Source of the DNA: Morganella morganii_D
Lineage (GTDB): Bacteria; Pseudomonadota; Gammaproteobacteria; Enterobacterales; Enterobacteriaceae
Reading direction: 5' to 3'
Assembly: GCA_044772875.1 (NCBI GenBank)
Contig: CP173058.1
Span: 3,286,001 to 3,350,000 of the forward strand
DNA: 64,000 nucleotides
In this document: positions 45,808 to 54,344 of the stretch, piece after piece
Position numbering within the stretch: the stretch's first letter is position 1
How the letters are laid out: each line of letters starts with the position of its first letter
Notes under the pieces: generated by a model
Told to the model about the DNA's origin: nothing
Seen by the model: the letters and a program-made list of their open reading frames with translations, nothing else
Database searches by the model: none
Made by a program: the position numbers and the translations under genes

Positions 45808-46236
45808 TCAGGCTTTAGTGGCTAATATCACGCTGGAGGCTTTTACCAAAGCCAGAATTTCATTACCTTCATGTAATTCCATTTCATCGCGGCTTTCGTT
45901 GGTAATAACCGCCGTCAGCGGCAGGCCTTTTTCTGTTCTCAGATGAATTGTGCTGTTTACCGCACCATTCACCATTTTGCTGATTTTACCACTGAACTGG
46001 TTACGGGCAGAAAAACGCAGACCGCAATCCGGATTTGCCAGTACTACCCAGGGAGCTTTAATAATCGCGACAGCTTCTTTTCCTTCACGGATCCCTAATA
46101 CGTCACAACTCTCTTTGGTGATGACCGTTGTCAGAATTTCACCGTGCTCAAGTGTTAATTCCACTTCATTATTAACAGCGCCGGCAACAATGCGGGAGAC
46201 TTTACCGGTGAGCTGGTTACGTGCGGAAATTTTCAT
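45808..46236 (-). CDS. Tandem Mop-domain molybdate/tungstate-binding protein (ModG-like)
   Basis: The 142-residue protein consists of two Mop (TOBE) repeats: ISARNQLTGKVSRIVAGAVNN at about 3-23 and SARNQFSGKISKMVNGAVNS at about 76-95, each ending in an IKAPWVVLA or VKASSVILA strand. Such proteins bind molybdate in the cytosol and act as storage or buffer. Molybdenum supply is relevant to the formate dehydrogenase cluster a few kb away, but a direct link is inferred. It forms a two-gene minus-strand run with the regulator upstream. Confidence 0.88.
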   Translation of the reverse strand: MKISARNQLTGKVSRIVAGAVNNEVELTLEHGEILTTVITKESCDVLGIREGKEAVAIIKAPWVVLANPDCGLRFSARNQFSGKISKMVNGAVNSTIHLRTEKGLPLTAVITNESRDEMELHEGNEILALVKASSVILATKA

Positions 46237-46274
46237 TGTGTGACCTCTTTCCTTTTAGTGATTAGCCGGAATGG

Positions 46275-46934
46275 TTAATCTTCCCGTTGTATCACACGAT
46301 ATACACAGCGGCGAGAATCTGTGAGTAAATATTCGACCCGTTCCACATTTGCATTTAAAACTGTCTGAAACAGTTCGAGTTCGGCGCGGCAGAATTCCTG
46401 ACACATGTGGGCGGCAGAGCAGATAGGGCAGTGATTTTCAATAATCAGCCAGCTTCCTTCCGGTTCTTTTTCCCACTGTGCCATATAGCCTTCCTCTGTG
46501 CGGATGGCAACGAGGCGGATAATGCGCTCTTCCGGGGTTTCAGCACCCTGAAGTTTGTCAAAATAGTCGCGGCGGGCTTCATTCTCGCGGGCGGTAATAA
46601 TTTTGCCGATAGCATCCTCGCCGAGTTCACGGCGGATGGTAGTCAGGATTTTGACGGTCAGCTCCGCATGACAATCCGGAAAGCGTTTATTGCCCAGCGC
46701 GGTCAGATGCCAGCGCTGCACCGGACGGCCGACACCCCGGCATTCGGAATGTGCCTCAACCATGCCATCCCGGGCCAGTTTGGTAAACTGCTGGCGGGCG
46801 GCTTCACCGGTTGTGCCCAGATGTTCCCCGGCCTCGGATGCCTGCATCGGGCCATGCTTTTTCAGGAGAATAAGCAATTTTTCTCCGACCGATTGTGCGG
46901 AACTGAGGTTGCTTTCCAGGTTAGTTCTTGACAT
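46275..46934 (-). CDS. Winged-helix regulator with C-terminal cysteine cluster (SufR/COG2345-like)
   Basis: The 219-residue protein has an N-terminal winged helix (LLILLKKHGPMQASEAGEHLG, then RGVGRPVQRWHLTALG, about 20-85). The C-terminal domain contains ENHCPICSAAHMCQEFC and a final RRCVYRV, giving five cysteines suited to an Fe-S or metal ligand set. SufR and related regulators use such clusters to sense redox or iron. It diverges from an MFS gene; GTTARTTCTTG occurs twice (46920-46930, 46964-46974) and could be its operator. The signal sensed is unknown. Confidence 0.75.
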   Translation of the reverse strand: MSRTNLESNLSSAQSVGEKLLILLKKHGPMQASEAGEHLGTTGEAARQQFTKLARDGMVEAHSECRGVGRPVQRWHLTALGNKRFPDCHAELTVKILTTIRRELGEDAIGKIITARENEARRDYFDKLQGAETPEERIIRLVAIRTEEGYMAQWEKEPEGSWLIIENHCPICSAAHMCQEFCRAELELFQTVLNANVERVEYLLTDSRRCVYRVIQRED

Positions 46935-47023
46935 ATTCTCGTGCCCGGTATTTATTTATCCAAGTTAATTCTTGTTTAATTTATCGTATTCAGCAAAGTA
47001 TCACAAGATTAAAGGATAGTTCT

Positions 47024-48427
47024 ATGTTGCCCGATGACAGCCGCTGGCGTGATCTCTTCTCAGGGAAAAACGCTGCGATTTCAATCGCTCTCTCGTTCGG
47101 TGTTGTTATCCACGCCGTTAATATTTTAATGGCAACCACCATTTTGCCATCTGTTGTTGCCGATATCGGCGGCCTGAATCTGTATGCCTGGAACACCACG
47201 CTGTTTGTGGCAGCATCTATTATCGGCTCGGTACTTTCTGCCCGGCTGCTTGCCGTATATGGTGCCCGTATTGCTTATCTTATTTCTGTCATTGCCTTTT
47301 TTGCCGGCAGTCTGACCTGCGCGCTGGCTCCCCGGATGGAAATTATGCTGCTTGGGCGTGCTATTCAGGGCTTCGGCGGCGGTGTTATGTTCGCACTGTC
47401 TTATGCCATGATCAATTTAGTCTATGCTCCGGCATTATGGCCAAGGGCCATGGCACTGATTTCCGGGATGTGGGGTGTCGCCACATTAGTCGGTCCGGCA
47501 GTCGGGGGTATTTTTGCCCAGTTAAATGCCTGGCGTTATGCTTTTGGTGTGATGTTGCCGCTGATGGTGGTTTACGGGCTCTTTTTGCTTATGATTATGC
47601 CGAAAAAGCAGAATAATGACGGCAACCGTCCGCGTCTTCCCCTTATTCAGCTGACATTACTGACTGCTGCCGTGCTGGTGGTCTCTGCCGGCAGCCTCAG
47701 TCCGGATGTGTTCCTGAATGTGGGCGGCGTGGTGGTCTCTCTGCTGTTACTGATGGTGATTGCTGTGATTGAGCAACGCAGCCGTACCCGGTTACTGCCG
47801 GAGAATACTTTCCGGCGCGGCAGTCATCATGCGGCACTGTATGTCACTATCTCCCTGCTGGCGATCGGCATGACCTGTGAAGTCTTCGTGCCGTATTTTC
47901 TTCAGCGCCTGCACGGTCAGTCGCCGCTGGCATCCGGTTATATTAGTGCGCTGATGGCGCTGGGCTGGACGGTCAGCGAGATCATCAGTGCGGGGTGGAA
48001 AGGGGGGAAAATGCGCGCCAGTATTCTGCTCGGGCCGGTCTTTGTGCTGGCGGGGCTGGTTTTACTGGCGCTGACGCTTTCTGTGCCGTCTGCCGGAACA
48101 TGGGGCATCATGTCGCCGATCCTGTTGGGGTTATCGCTGGTCGGGTTCGGGATCGGGTTCGGCTGGCCGCATCTGCTGACCCGGATTTTACAGGTTGCAG
48201 TACCTGCCGATAAAGAGATTGCCGCTGCTTCCATTACCACAGTACAGCTTTTTGCCACGGCACTGGGCGCCGCGCTGGCCGGCATGATTGTTAACGTTAA
48301 TGGTTTCAATGACGGCACACTGACAGGTGTCATGTCTTCAGCTTACTGGCTGATGATGCTGCTGGCGATTGCGCCTTTGATTGCGATTTTCACCGCCCGC
48401 CGTTGCGCAGCCATTTCTTACGGCTGA
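47024..48427 (+). CDS. MFS transporter (drug/proton antiporter type)
   Basis: The 467-residue membrane protein has at least twelve hydrophobic segments. TM1 is IALSFGVVIHAVNILMATTILPSVVADIG, with motif D1-like sequence. LLGRAIQGFGGGVMFALSYAMI and SGMWGVATLVGPAVGG (antiporter motif C) follow. AAAGGA seven bases before ATG 47024 decides the start; the longer frame from 46928 overlaps the divergent regulator and is unlikely. It is probably controlled by the Cys-rich regulator on the other strand. The substrate is unknown. Confidence 0.85.
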   Translation: MLPDDSRWRDLFSGKNAAISIALSFGVVIHAVNILMATTILPSVVADIGGLNLYAWNTTLFVAASIIGSVLSARLLAVYGARIAYLISVIAFFAGSLTCALAPRMEIMLLGRAIQGFGGGVMFALSYAMINLVYAPALWPRAMALISGMWGVATLVGPAVGGIFAQLNAWRYAFGVMLPLMVVYGLFLLMIMPKKQNNDGNRPRLPLIQLTLLTAAVLVVSAGSLSPDVFLNVGGVVVSLLLLMVIAVIEQRSRTRLLPENTFRRGSHHAALYVTISLLAIGMTCEVFVPYFLQRLHGQSPLASGYISALMALGWTVSEIISAGWKGGKMRASILLGPVFVLAGLVLLALTLSVPSAGTWGIMSPILLGLSLVGFGIGFGWPHLLTRILQVAVPADKEIAAASITTVQLFATALGAALAGMIVNVNGFNDGTLTGVMSSAYWLMMLLAIAPLIAIFTARRCAAISYG

Positions 48428-48453
48428 TTATCCCGTTTTTGATAATAGTGTGT

Positions 48454-48490
48454 GCCGGAATCGGGGCTGTATTCCGTTCCGGCCTTTTTT
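48454..48490 (+). terminator. Terminator of the MFS gene
   Basis: A GCCGGAA/TTCCGGC stem with inner pairing is followed by a long T run (48484-48491). Confidence 0.8.
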
Positions 48491-48529
48491 TACACTGACC
48501 GGATGTTTTTTGTCAGGGTAATGTCCGTT

Positions 48530-49489
48530 ATGTCTCAGTATCATCTTGAATTTGAAAAGCCAATCATTGAGCTGGAAGAAAAAATCGCCGCATTGCAGTC
48601 ATTTAAAGAACGCAGCAGCGATTTGGGGTTTGATCCGGATGATGAAATTGCCTGCTTGCGGAAAAAATGCGAAAAACTGACCCAATCGATTTATGCGGAT
48701 CTCGGTGCATGGGAGATTGTCCGGCTGGCCCGCCATCCGCTGCGGCCCTATACCCTGGATTATATCAGTCTTATTTTTACGGATTTTCAGGTGCTTGCCG
48801 GTGATCGTGCCTTTGCGGATGATAAGGCGATTGTCGGCGGGCTGGCGCGCCTTGAAGGGCGTCCGGTGATGGTTATCGGTCATCAGAAAGGGCGTGATAC
48901 CAGAGAAAAATTACTGCGCAATTTTGGTATGCCGTCACCGGAGGGCTACCGCAAGGCGCTGCGTCTGATGAAAATGGCCGAACGTTTTCATATGCCGGTG
49001 CTGATGTTTATTGATTCCGCCGGTGCCTATCCCGGCGTGGGTGCGGAAGAGCGCGGGCAGGCGGAGGCGATTGCCCGTAACCTGCTGGAGTTGTCGCGGC
49101 TGAAAACCCCGGTTATCTGCTCCATCACCGGCGAAGGCTGTTCCGGCGGCGCGCTGGCGATTGGTGTCGGCGATCGCATCAATATGCTGCAATACAGTAC
49201 CTATGCGGCAATCTCGCCGGAAGGGTGCGCCTCTATTCTGTGGAAAAGTGCGGATAAAGCACCGCTGGCTGCCGAAACCATGGGGATGACCGCTCCGCGC
49301 CTGAAGGCGCTCGGTATTATCGATACCATTATTCCCGAACCGGCGGGCGGTGCTCACCGCAACTATCAGCAGGTGGCGGATAACCTGCGTGAGCAGCTGT
49401 TGCAGGATCTGGCGGCGTTATCCGCCTTACCGGAAGACGAATTACTGGCGCAGCGCTATCAGAAATTAATGTCTTTCGGCTATTGCTGA
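48530..49489 (+). CDS. AccA-like acetyl-CoA carboxylase carboxyltransferase alpha paralogue
   Basis: From ATG 48530 (MSQYHLEFEKPI) the protein has 319 residues, the exact length of E. coli AccA, and aligns along its whole length (LGAWEIVRLARHPLRPYTLDYI, DDKAIVGGLARLEGRPVMVIG, MLQYSTYAAISPEGCASILW). Active-site-region loops differ from E. coli: FIDSAGAYPG instead of FIDTPGAYPG, and GEGCSGGALA instead of GEGGSGGALA. The housekeeping accA of enterics lies beside dnaE, so this is probably a second copy, perhaps with altered substrate. An ATG at 48521 is an alternative start. A LysR gene follows. Confidence 0.82.
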   Translation: MSQYHLEFEKPIIELEEKIAALQSFKERSSDLGFDPDDEIACLRKKCEKLTQSIYADLGAWEIVRLARHPLRPYTLDYISLIFTDFQVLAGDRAFADDKAIVGGLARLEGRPVMVIGHQKGRDTREKLLRNFGMPSPEGYRKALRLMKMAERFHMPVLMFIDSAGAYPGVGAEERGQAEAIARNLLELSRLKTPVICSITGEGCSGGALAIGVGDRINMLQYSTYAAISPEGCASILWKSADKAPLAAETMGMTAPRLKALGIIDTIIPEPAGGAHRNYQQVADNLREQLLQDLAALSALPEDELLAQRYQKLMSFGYC

Positions 49490-49552
49490 GGACAGATTAA
49501 CCTGTTTGTGATAACAATAGGGATGAATATCTCTCACAACGGGGACGCTGTC

Positions 49553-50461
49553 ATGGCGGTCGATCTGAATTTACTGCCGGTTTTTCTGGCGGTGGCGGAG
49601 CAGGGCAGTTTTACCGGTGCGGCCACCCGGCTGGGTATGCCGTCGTCCAATGTCAGCCGGGCTATCAGACAGCTGGAAACTCAGACCGGCTGCCGCCTGA
49701 TCGAGCGGACAACCCGGCGTATGCGTCTGACGGCACAGGGGCAGCAGTTGTATCAGTGCGCCGGAAAAACGGATTCTATGCTGCGGGAAACCTTTTCACA
49801 GATCCGCAATGATGATGTACTGACCGGTTGTTTCCGGCTGACGATGCCCGGTGAGGGCTGCGGGGAAATGCTGGCACCGGTACTGGCACGTTTTGCCGCG
49901 ATGAATCCGGATTTGCAGATCCGGTGTGATACCCGGCTGACACCGGCAGATATTATCAGTGATGATATCGATCTGCTGCTGACTTATCAGCGCGGGGAGA
50001 TGGCAGACAGCAGTTATCACAGCCGTCTGATTCAGTCATGGTCGTGTGTGGTGGCGGCGGCACCTTCACTTCTGGCCCGGACCGGTATCCCGGTTTCCGC
50101 CGCTGAACTGACCCGGCTGCCCTGTATTTCCAGCCTGAGCGCCCTGAACGGCCAGCCGTGGATTTTCCGTAAACAGGACGGCGGATTGCTGACATTACGC
50201 ATCAACAGTCACTATCAGGTTAACGGTGCGGCACTGGCAGCGGCAGCGGCTATTGAAGGGCTGGGGTTTGCGATTCTGACCGGACATTTGTGCCGTCAGG
50301 CTTTCCGTGACGGCACATTGCAGGCTGTCCGGCTGAATGAAGAACCGGCTCCCATCGAGCTGAGAGCCGTATATGCCAGCCGCCGTGAAGTTTCACCGGT
50401 TGTCGACAAATTTCTGCATTTTCTTGAAAGTTCGCTGCGGGATCAGGATAAAAATCAATAG
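49553..50461 (+). CDS. LysR-family transcriptional regulator
   Basis: The 302-residue protein has an N-terminal winged helix-turn-helix (LNLLPVFLAVAEQGSFTGAATRLGMPSSNVSRAIRQLETQTG, about 5-46) and a periplasmic-binding-like effector domain. GGGGA before ATG 49553 fixes the start; an upstream GTG at 49508 lacks a ribosome site. It lies 64 bp after the AccA-like gene on the same strand, so they may be linked. Its 3' end overlaps the convergent DUF411 gene by 7 bp. Confidence 0.88.
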   Translation: MAVDLNLLPVFLAVAEQGSFTGAATRLGMPSSNVSRAIRQLETQTGCRLIERTTRRMRLTAQGQQLYQCAGKTDSMLRETFSQIRNDDVLTGCFRLTMPGEGCGEMLAPVLARFAAMNPDLQIRCDTRLTPADIISDDIDLLLTYQRGEMADSSYHSRLIQSWSCVVAAAPSLLARTGIPVSAAELTRLPCISSLSALNGQPWIFRKQDGGLLTLRINSHYQVNGAALAAAAAIEGLGFAILTGHLCRQAFRDGTLQAVRLNEEPAPIELRAVYASRREVSPVVDKFLHFLESSLRDQDKNQ

Positions 50462-50898
50462 CTGCGGAATACCGTCTGTTTTCCGTCCGCATCATAGGCG
50501 ATCACATCATACGGCTCTTTCATATCCTTGTATTCCATGCCGAGGCTGCCGACCGGCATCCCCGGGACAGAAATCCCTTTGGCACTTTCCGGCAGCGTAT
50601 CAATGGCATCCAGGCTGTCCGCCGGGACGTGACCAATCACATATTTACCGTTCAGCGTGGCGAGATGGCAGCTCATCAGGTTCGCGGTGGCATCGGAATC
50701 AAGCATCATTTTCTCCAGCTGCGCCTGCGGAATAATATTGGTTTCCACATCATAACCGGCTTTTTCCACCCCTTCCGCCCACTGGCCGCAACAGCCGCAG
50801 GCCGGGGATTTATACACAGTGACGGTTCCTTTCGCCGCCATGGCACCGGCAGATAATGTGGTTAATAATAAAGATAACGCCCAAACGGATTTTTTCAT
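50455..50898 (-). CDS. DUF411 periplasmic metal-binding protein
   Basis: The 147-residue protein has a signal peptide (ALSLLLTTLSAGAMA, cleavage before AKGTVTV). The DUF411 motif is KSPACGCCGQWAEGVEKAGY, with conserved MSCHLA, GYVIEGHVPA-like YVIGHVPADS and the PGMPVGSLGME segment. Family members are linked to copper or other metal resistance. The cysteines and methionines fit Cu(I) binding. No copper-efflux gene is adjacent. Confidence 0.85.
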   Translation of the reverse strand: MKKSVWALSLLLTTLSAGAMAAKGTVTVYKSPACGCCGQWAEGVEKAGYDVETNIIPQAQLEKMMLDSDATANLMSCHLATLNGKYVIGHVPADSLDAIDTLPESAKGISVPGMPVGSLGMEYKDMKEPYDVIAYDADGKQTVFRSY

Positions 50899-51019
50899 CG
50901 GTATTCCCTGTAATGAGTCGGATAATAATGATGAGATTAATGGTTTACCTTAGGGGAAGGTCAATACAGGGGAACGTATAGTTATGCGGAGAAGTGTAAA
51001 GGTTTAAACGGAGGTCATA

Positions 51020-51481
51020 ATGGTAACGCACCTGACATTACAGATAACAGCAACAGAAACCCGGATTTTTTCTGCGGAGGTCGATGTGTGCATTCCGCTC
51101 GGCGACAGTGTGATTGACGGGTTTGTTTTTCAGCACTCGTCGGTGACAGCATATGAAGCGGAAGTGGCGATTGAGCATATTGAAAACCGGATCATCCCGG
51201 TGCGGGCGGCGTTACCGGCGGGCGCGCTGATTTTGCATTGCCCGGATCCGCGGCTAAACTATTTACTTACCGGTGATGAAGCGGGTTTCTTATCCACAGA
51301 GGAAATAGAACGCGCGTTTAATGAGATCGTGAATGTCATCAGCGGCAGCCCGGTATCATCGACATCACTCCCTTCAGACAAACAATTCACGGCATTTTTA
51401 CTGATTATCCGTGAGATCACCCATCACTGGGGACTGGCAGGGCTGGTGCCGGGAACAGCCGGAAAAAATAATGTGATATAA
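51020..51481 (+). CDS. Hypothetical cytosolic protein, 153 aa
   Basis: GGAGG lies eight bases before the ATG, and the composition is normal for the region. The first half is beta-rich (THLTLQITATETRIFSAEV), the second half helical (STEEIERAFNEIVNVI). There is no signal peptide or membrane span. I do not recognise a family. It stands alone between a DUF411 gene and tehA. Confidence 0.6.
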   Translation: MVTHLTLQITATETRIFSAEVDVCIPLGDSVIDGFVFQHSSVTAYEAEVAIEHIENRIIPVRAALPAGALILHCPDPRLNYLLTGDEAGFLSTEEIERAFNEIVNVISGSPVSSTSLPSDKQFTAFLLIIREITHHWGLAGLVPGTAGKNNVI

Positions 51482-51588
51482 CATGTATACGGAATGACTC
51501 TTATCAAAATAAATTATAAAATTTGTATTATTATTTAATCACCGGAGATTTTGTTCCGGTGATGATATGATGACAGAGCAGAACAGAT

Positions 51589-52581
51589 ATGAGCATTGCA
51601 CTGATAAATAAAATTAAATCCTCTTCTTCCCGGTTTTCAGCCGGGTATTTCGGCATGGTTCTGGGGCTGATCGGCACCGGGATGGCGTGGCGTTACGCGG
51701 TGGCAGAGCAGGGCTATCCGGCACTTATCGGTGAGGTGATTATCGGTGCCGGTTGTGCTGTCTGGCTGGTGCTGATAACCCTGTTTATTATCCGCAGTCT
51801 CTGTTTTCCGGAAAAAATGACTGATGAGTTCCGTCATCCGGTCGCCGGCGGGTTCTCCAGCCTGTTACCGGCGACCACTGTGCTGGTGGCGATGGGGCTG
51901 ACACCATACTTCCCGCTGTTTTCCGCCGGACTGTTTGCCCTCGGTGCAGTAGCACAACTTTCTTACGCAGCATGGCTGGTCGGCTCCCAGTGGAAAGGGG
52001 AATACCCGAAAGCGGCGACCACCCCGGTGCTCTATCTGCCGACTGTCGCCAATAATTTTATTTGTGCCATGGCGTGCGGAGCACTCGGTTTTACCGACCT
52101 CGGTATTCTCTTTTTCGGTGCGGGGGTTTTCTCCTGGCTGAGTCTGGAACCGGCAATTCTGAAACGGATCCGCAGTGACGGGCTGATGGATGAAAAATCG
52201 CGCCTCTCTTTCGGGATTCAGCTGGCTCCGGCACTGGTGGCATGCAGCGCCTATCTGGCGGTAAACCAGAATCACATTGATTTTTTTGCCAAAATGCTGC
52301 TCGGTTACGGGTTATTGCAACTGGTGTTTATGATCAGGCTCATCCCCTGGTTTACACAGCAGTCATTTACCTTGTCATTCTGGAGCTTTTCATTTGGTGT
52401 GTCGGCACTGGCAAAATCCTCCCTGAATATCAGTATGTCTTCAGATAATAAATTTATTCACCTTCTGGCATTCACTCTGTTTATCTTTTCCAATGCCTTT
52501 ATTCTGTTGCTGGTAGTCAATTCACTGCGTCTGCTGGCCAGAAAGCAAATCACCCGCGCCCGTATCCGCGAAGAGAATTAA
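51589..52581 (+). CDS. tehA: TehA-like tellurite-resistance / SLAC1-family transporter
   Basis: The protein has 330 residues, the length of E. coli TehA, with ten spans expected. Shared blocks are SAGYFGMVLGLIGTGMAWRYA, the long TTPVLYLPTVANNFICAMACGALG, GAGVFSWLSLEP, IQLAPALVACSAYL and SFWSFSFGVSALAKSSLN. The family forms anion-channel-like trimers. The methyltransferase gene tehB that follows in E. coli is missing here, so tellurite resistance is not implied. Confidence 0.88.
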   Translation: MSIALINKIKSSSSRFSAGYFGMVLGLIGTGMAWRYAVAEQGYPALIGEVIIGAGCAVWLVLITLFIIRSLCFPEKMTDEFRHPVAGGFSSLLPATTVLVAMGLTPYFPLFSAGLFALGAVAQLSYAAWLVGSQWKGEYPKAATTPVLYLPTVANNFICAMACGALGFTDLGILFFGAGVFSWLSLEPAILKRIRSDGLMDEKSRLSFGIQLAPALVACSAYLAVNQNHIDFFAKMLLGYGLLQLVFMIRLIPWFTQQSFTLSFWSFSFGVSALAKSSLNISMSSDNKFIHLLAFTLFIFSNAFILLLVVNSLRLLARKQITRARIREEN

Positions 52582-52901
52582 TGTTCAGCCGCCGGTCACC
52601 GGTGGTTATCAATTTGATTATTTATTAATCATCATTCTCATAATGATATTTGTGCTGAAAATCCCCGCCGTCCTGATATGTTCAGTACAAATAGTGAACA
52701 ATTTCACAAAGTGATCAGAAACTTCGTTATTAATCACATTTTATAACCCTTTTCCCCGCTAATCCGGCCTCCTGGTGTGGTTATTGCTTAATCTGTTGAT
52801 ACAGATTGCATGACAGCCGTCTGTTCTCCACAAGAGTTTTAAATAAAACAGATAGTTATTAACAGAGTCAGATAGTCAAATTCACGCACAGGAGAGAAGA
52901 G
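52582..52901. other. 320-bp gap between tehA and xanP
   Basis: A 7-bp CCGCCGG/CCGGTGG hairpin (52589-52605) may end the tehA transcript. The rest is AT-rich and should contain the xanP promoter. An inverted TCATT/AATGA pair lies at 52632-52646. I see no gene. Confidence 0.4.
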
Positions 52902-54302
52902 ATGTCTGATCAACAAAACACAGCATCTGATCTTATTTACCAGCTCGAAGATAAACCCCCGTTTTTTCAGGCGATTATTGGTGCTGTTACCCATTTGCTG
53001 GCGATTTTCGTTCCGATGGTTACACCAGCGCTGATCGTCGGCACAGCCTTACAGTTATCGCCTGAGACCAATGCGTATCTTGTTTCCATGGCCATGATTG
53101 CCTCCGGTGTCGGTACCTGGTTGCAGGTAAACCGCTACGGTATGGTCGGCTCGGGGTTATTATCGATTCAGTCCGTTAACTTTTCATTTGTGACAGTGAT
53201 GATTGCCATCGGAACCAGCATGCGCACTGATGGTGTTGATGAAGAGCTGTTACTGTCCACTATCTTCGGTATCTCGTTTGCCGGTGCATTCTTAGTTGTG
53301 GGGTCGTCTTTTATCCTGCCCTATCTGCGCCGTGTCATCACCCCGACAGTCAGCGGTATTGTGGTTCTGATGATCGGGCTGAGCCTGATTAAAGTCGGGA
53401 TTATTGATTTCGGCGGCGGCTTCTCCGCCAAATCCTCCGGCACCTTCGGCGATTATCAGAATATCGGTGTCGGGTTACTGGTTCTGCTGGTTGTTATCGG
53501 GTTTAACTGCTGCAAAAGCCCGCTGCTGCGCATGGGCGGGATCGCTATCGGGCTGATTGTCGGTTATATCTGCGCTCTGTTTCTGGGGATGGTGGATTTC
53601 AGTCAGATGAGCAAAGCCTCATTTATCACAATCCCGGTGCCGTTCAAATATGGTTTCTCGTTTAACTTCGCCCACTTCCTGGTGGTCGCCATTATTTATC
53701 TGCTCAGTGTGCTGGAGGCAGTCGGTGACCTGACGGCAACCGCGCTGGTGTCCGGACAGAAAATACAGGGGCCGGAATTTCAGTCCCGTCTGAAAGGCGG
53801 GGTAATGGCGGATGGTCTGGTGTCTGTGGCGGCTTCCGCGATGAGTTCTCTGCCGCTGACCACCTTTGCCCAGAACAACGGGGTTATTCAGATGACCGGG
53901 GTGGCTTCCCGCCATGTCGGAAAAATCATTGCGGTTATCCTGGTGATTCTGGGGCTGTTTCCGGGGATCGGCTGGTTCTTTACGACGATTCCGGCACCGG
54001 TACTGGGTGGGGCGATGACGCTGATGTTCTCCATGATTGCCATTGCCGGGATCCGCATTATTCTGTCAAACGGTCTGCGCCGCCGCGAAACCCTGATTGT
54101 GGCGACTTCGCTGGGGCTGGGGTTAGGGGTCTCTTATGACCCGGCGGTTTTCCACGTCCTGCCGACATCCCTTTATGCACTGGCAGAAAACCCGATCTGT
54201 ATGGGCGGTGTGACAGCTATTATTCTGAATTTAATTATTCCGATCAGTAAAGAAAAAGAACCGGATGATATTGAAGAATCGGTGAGGGAAGAGGAAGTTT
54301 AA
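52902..54302 (+). CDS. xanP: Xanthine permease (NCS2 family)
   Basis: The 466-residue protein aligns with E. coli XanP (YicE, 463). NCS2 features include VPMVTPALIVG, MVGSGLLSIQSVNFSFVTVMI, the NAT signature region EAVGDLTATALVSGQ and SSLPLTTFAQNNGVIQMTGVASR, where the conserved Gln and Asn bind purine. It is a xanthine:proton symporter of the inner membrane. It is monocistronic with a terminator. Confidence 0.9.
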   Translation: MSDQQNTASDLIYQLEDKPPFFQAIIGAVTHLLAIFVPMVTPALIVGTALQLSPETNAYLVSMAMIASGVGTWLQVNRYGMVGSGLLSIQSVNFSFVTVMIAIGTSMRTDGVDEELLLSTIFGISFAGAFLVVGSSFILPYLRRVITPTVSGIVVLMIGLSLIKVGIIDFGGGFSAKSSGTFGDYQNIGVGLLVLLVVIGFNCCKSPLLRMGGIAIGLIVGYICALFLGMVDFSQMSKASFITIPVPFKYGFSFNFAHFLVVAIIYLLSVLEAVGDLTATALVSGQKIQGPEFQSRLKGGVMADGLVSVAASAMSSLPLTTFAQNNGVIQMTGVASRHVGKIIAVILVILGLFPGIGWFFTTIPAPVLGGAMTLMFSMIAIAGIRIILSNGLRRRETLIVATSLGLGLGVSYDPAVFHVLPTSLYALAENPICMGGVTAIILNLIIPISKEKEPDDIEESVREEEV

Positions 54303-54304
54303 TA

Positions 54305-54339
54305 AAAATCCGGCGGATATTGAGTATCCGCCGGATTTT
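54305..54339. terminator. Bidirectional terminator between xanP and the Rhs toxin gene
   Basis: A perfect 15-bp stem (AAAATCCGGCGGATA/TATCCGCCGGATTTT) with a 5-nt loop has A and T runs built into its ends. Confidence 0.9.
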
Positions 54340-54344
54340 ACCTG

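Noticed and set aside
51589..52581. Functional tellurite-resistance operon
   Set aside because: Only tehA is present; no tehB methyltransferase follows.
52632..52646. TCATT/AATGA inverted pair upstream of xanP as a Fur or purine operator
   Set aside because: It does not match the 7-1-7 Fur core and I see no match to a known purine operator; short AT-rich repeats are expected by chance here.
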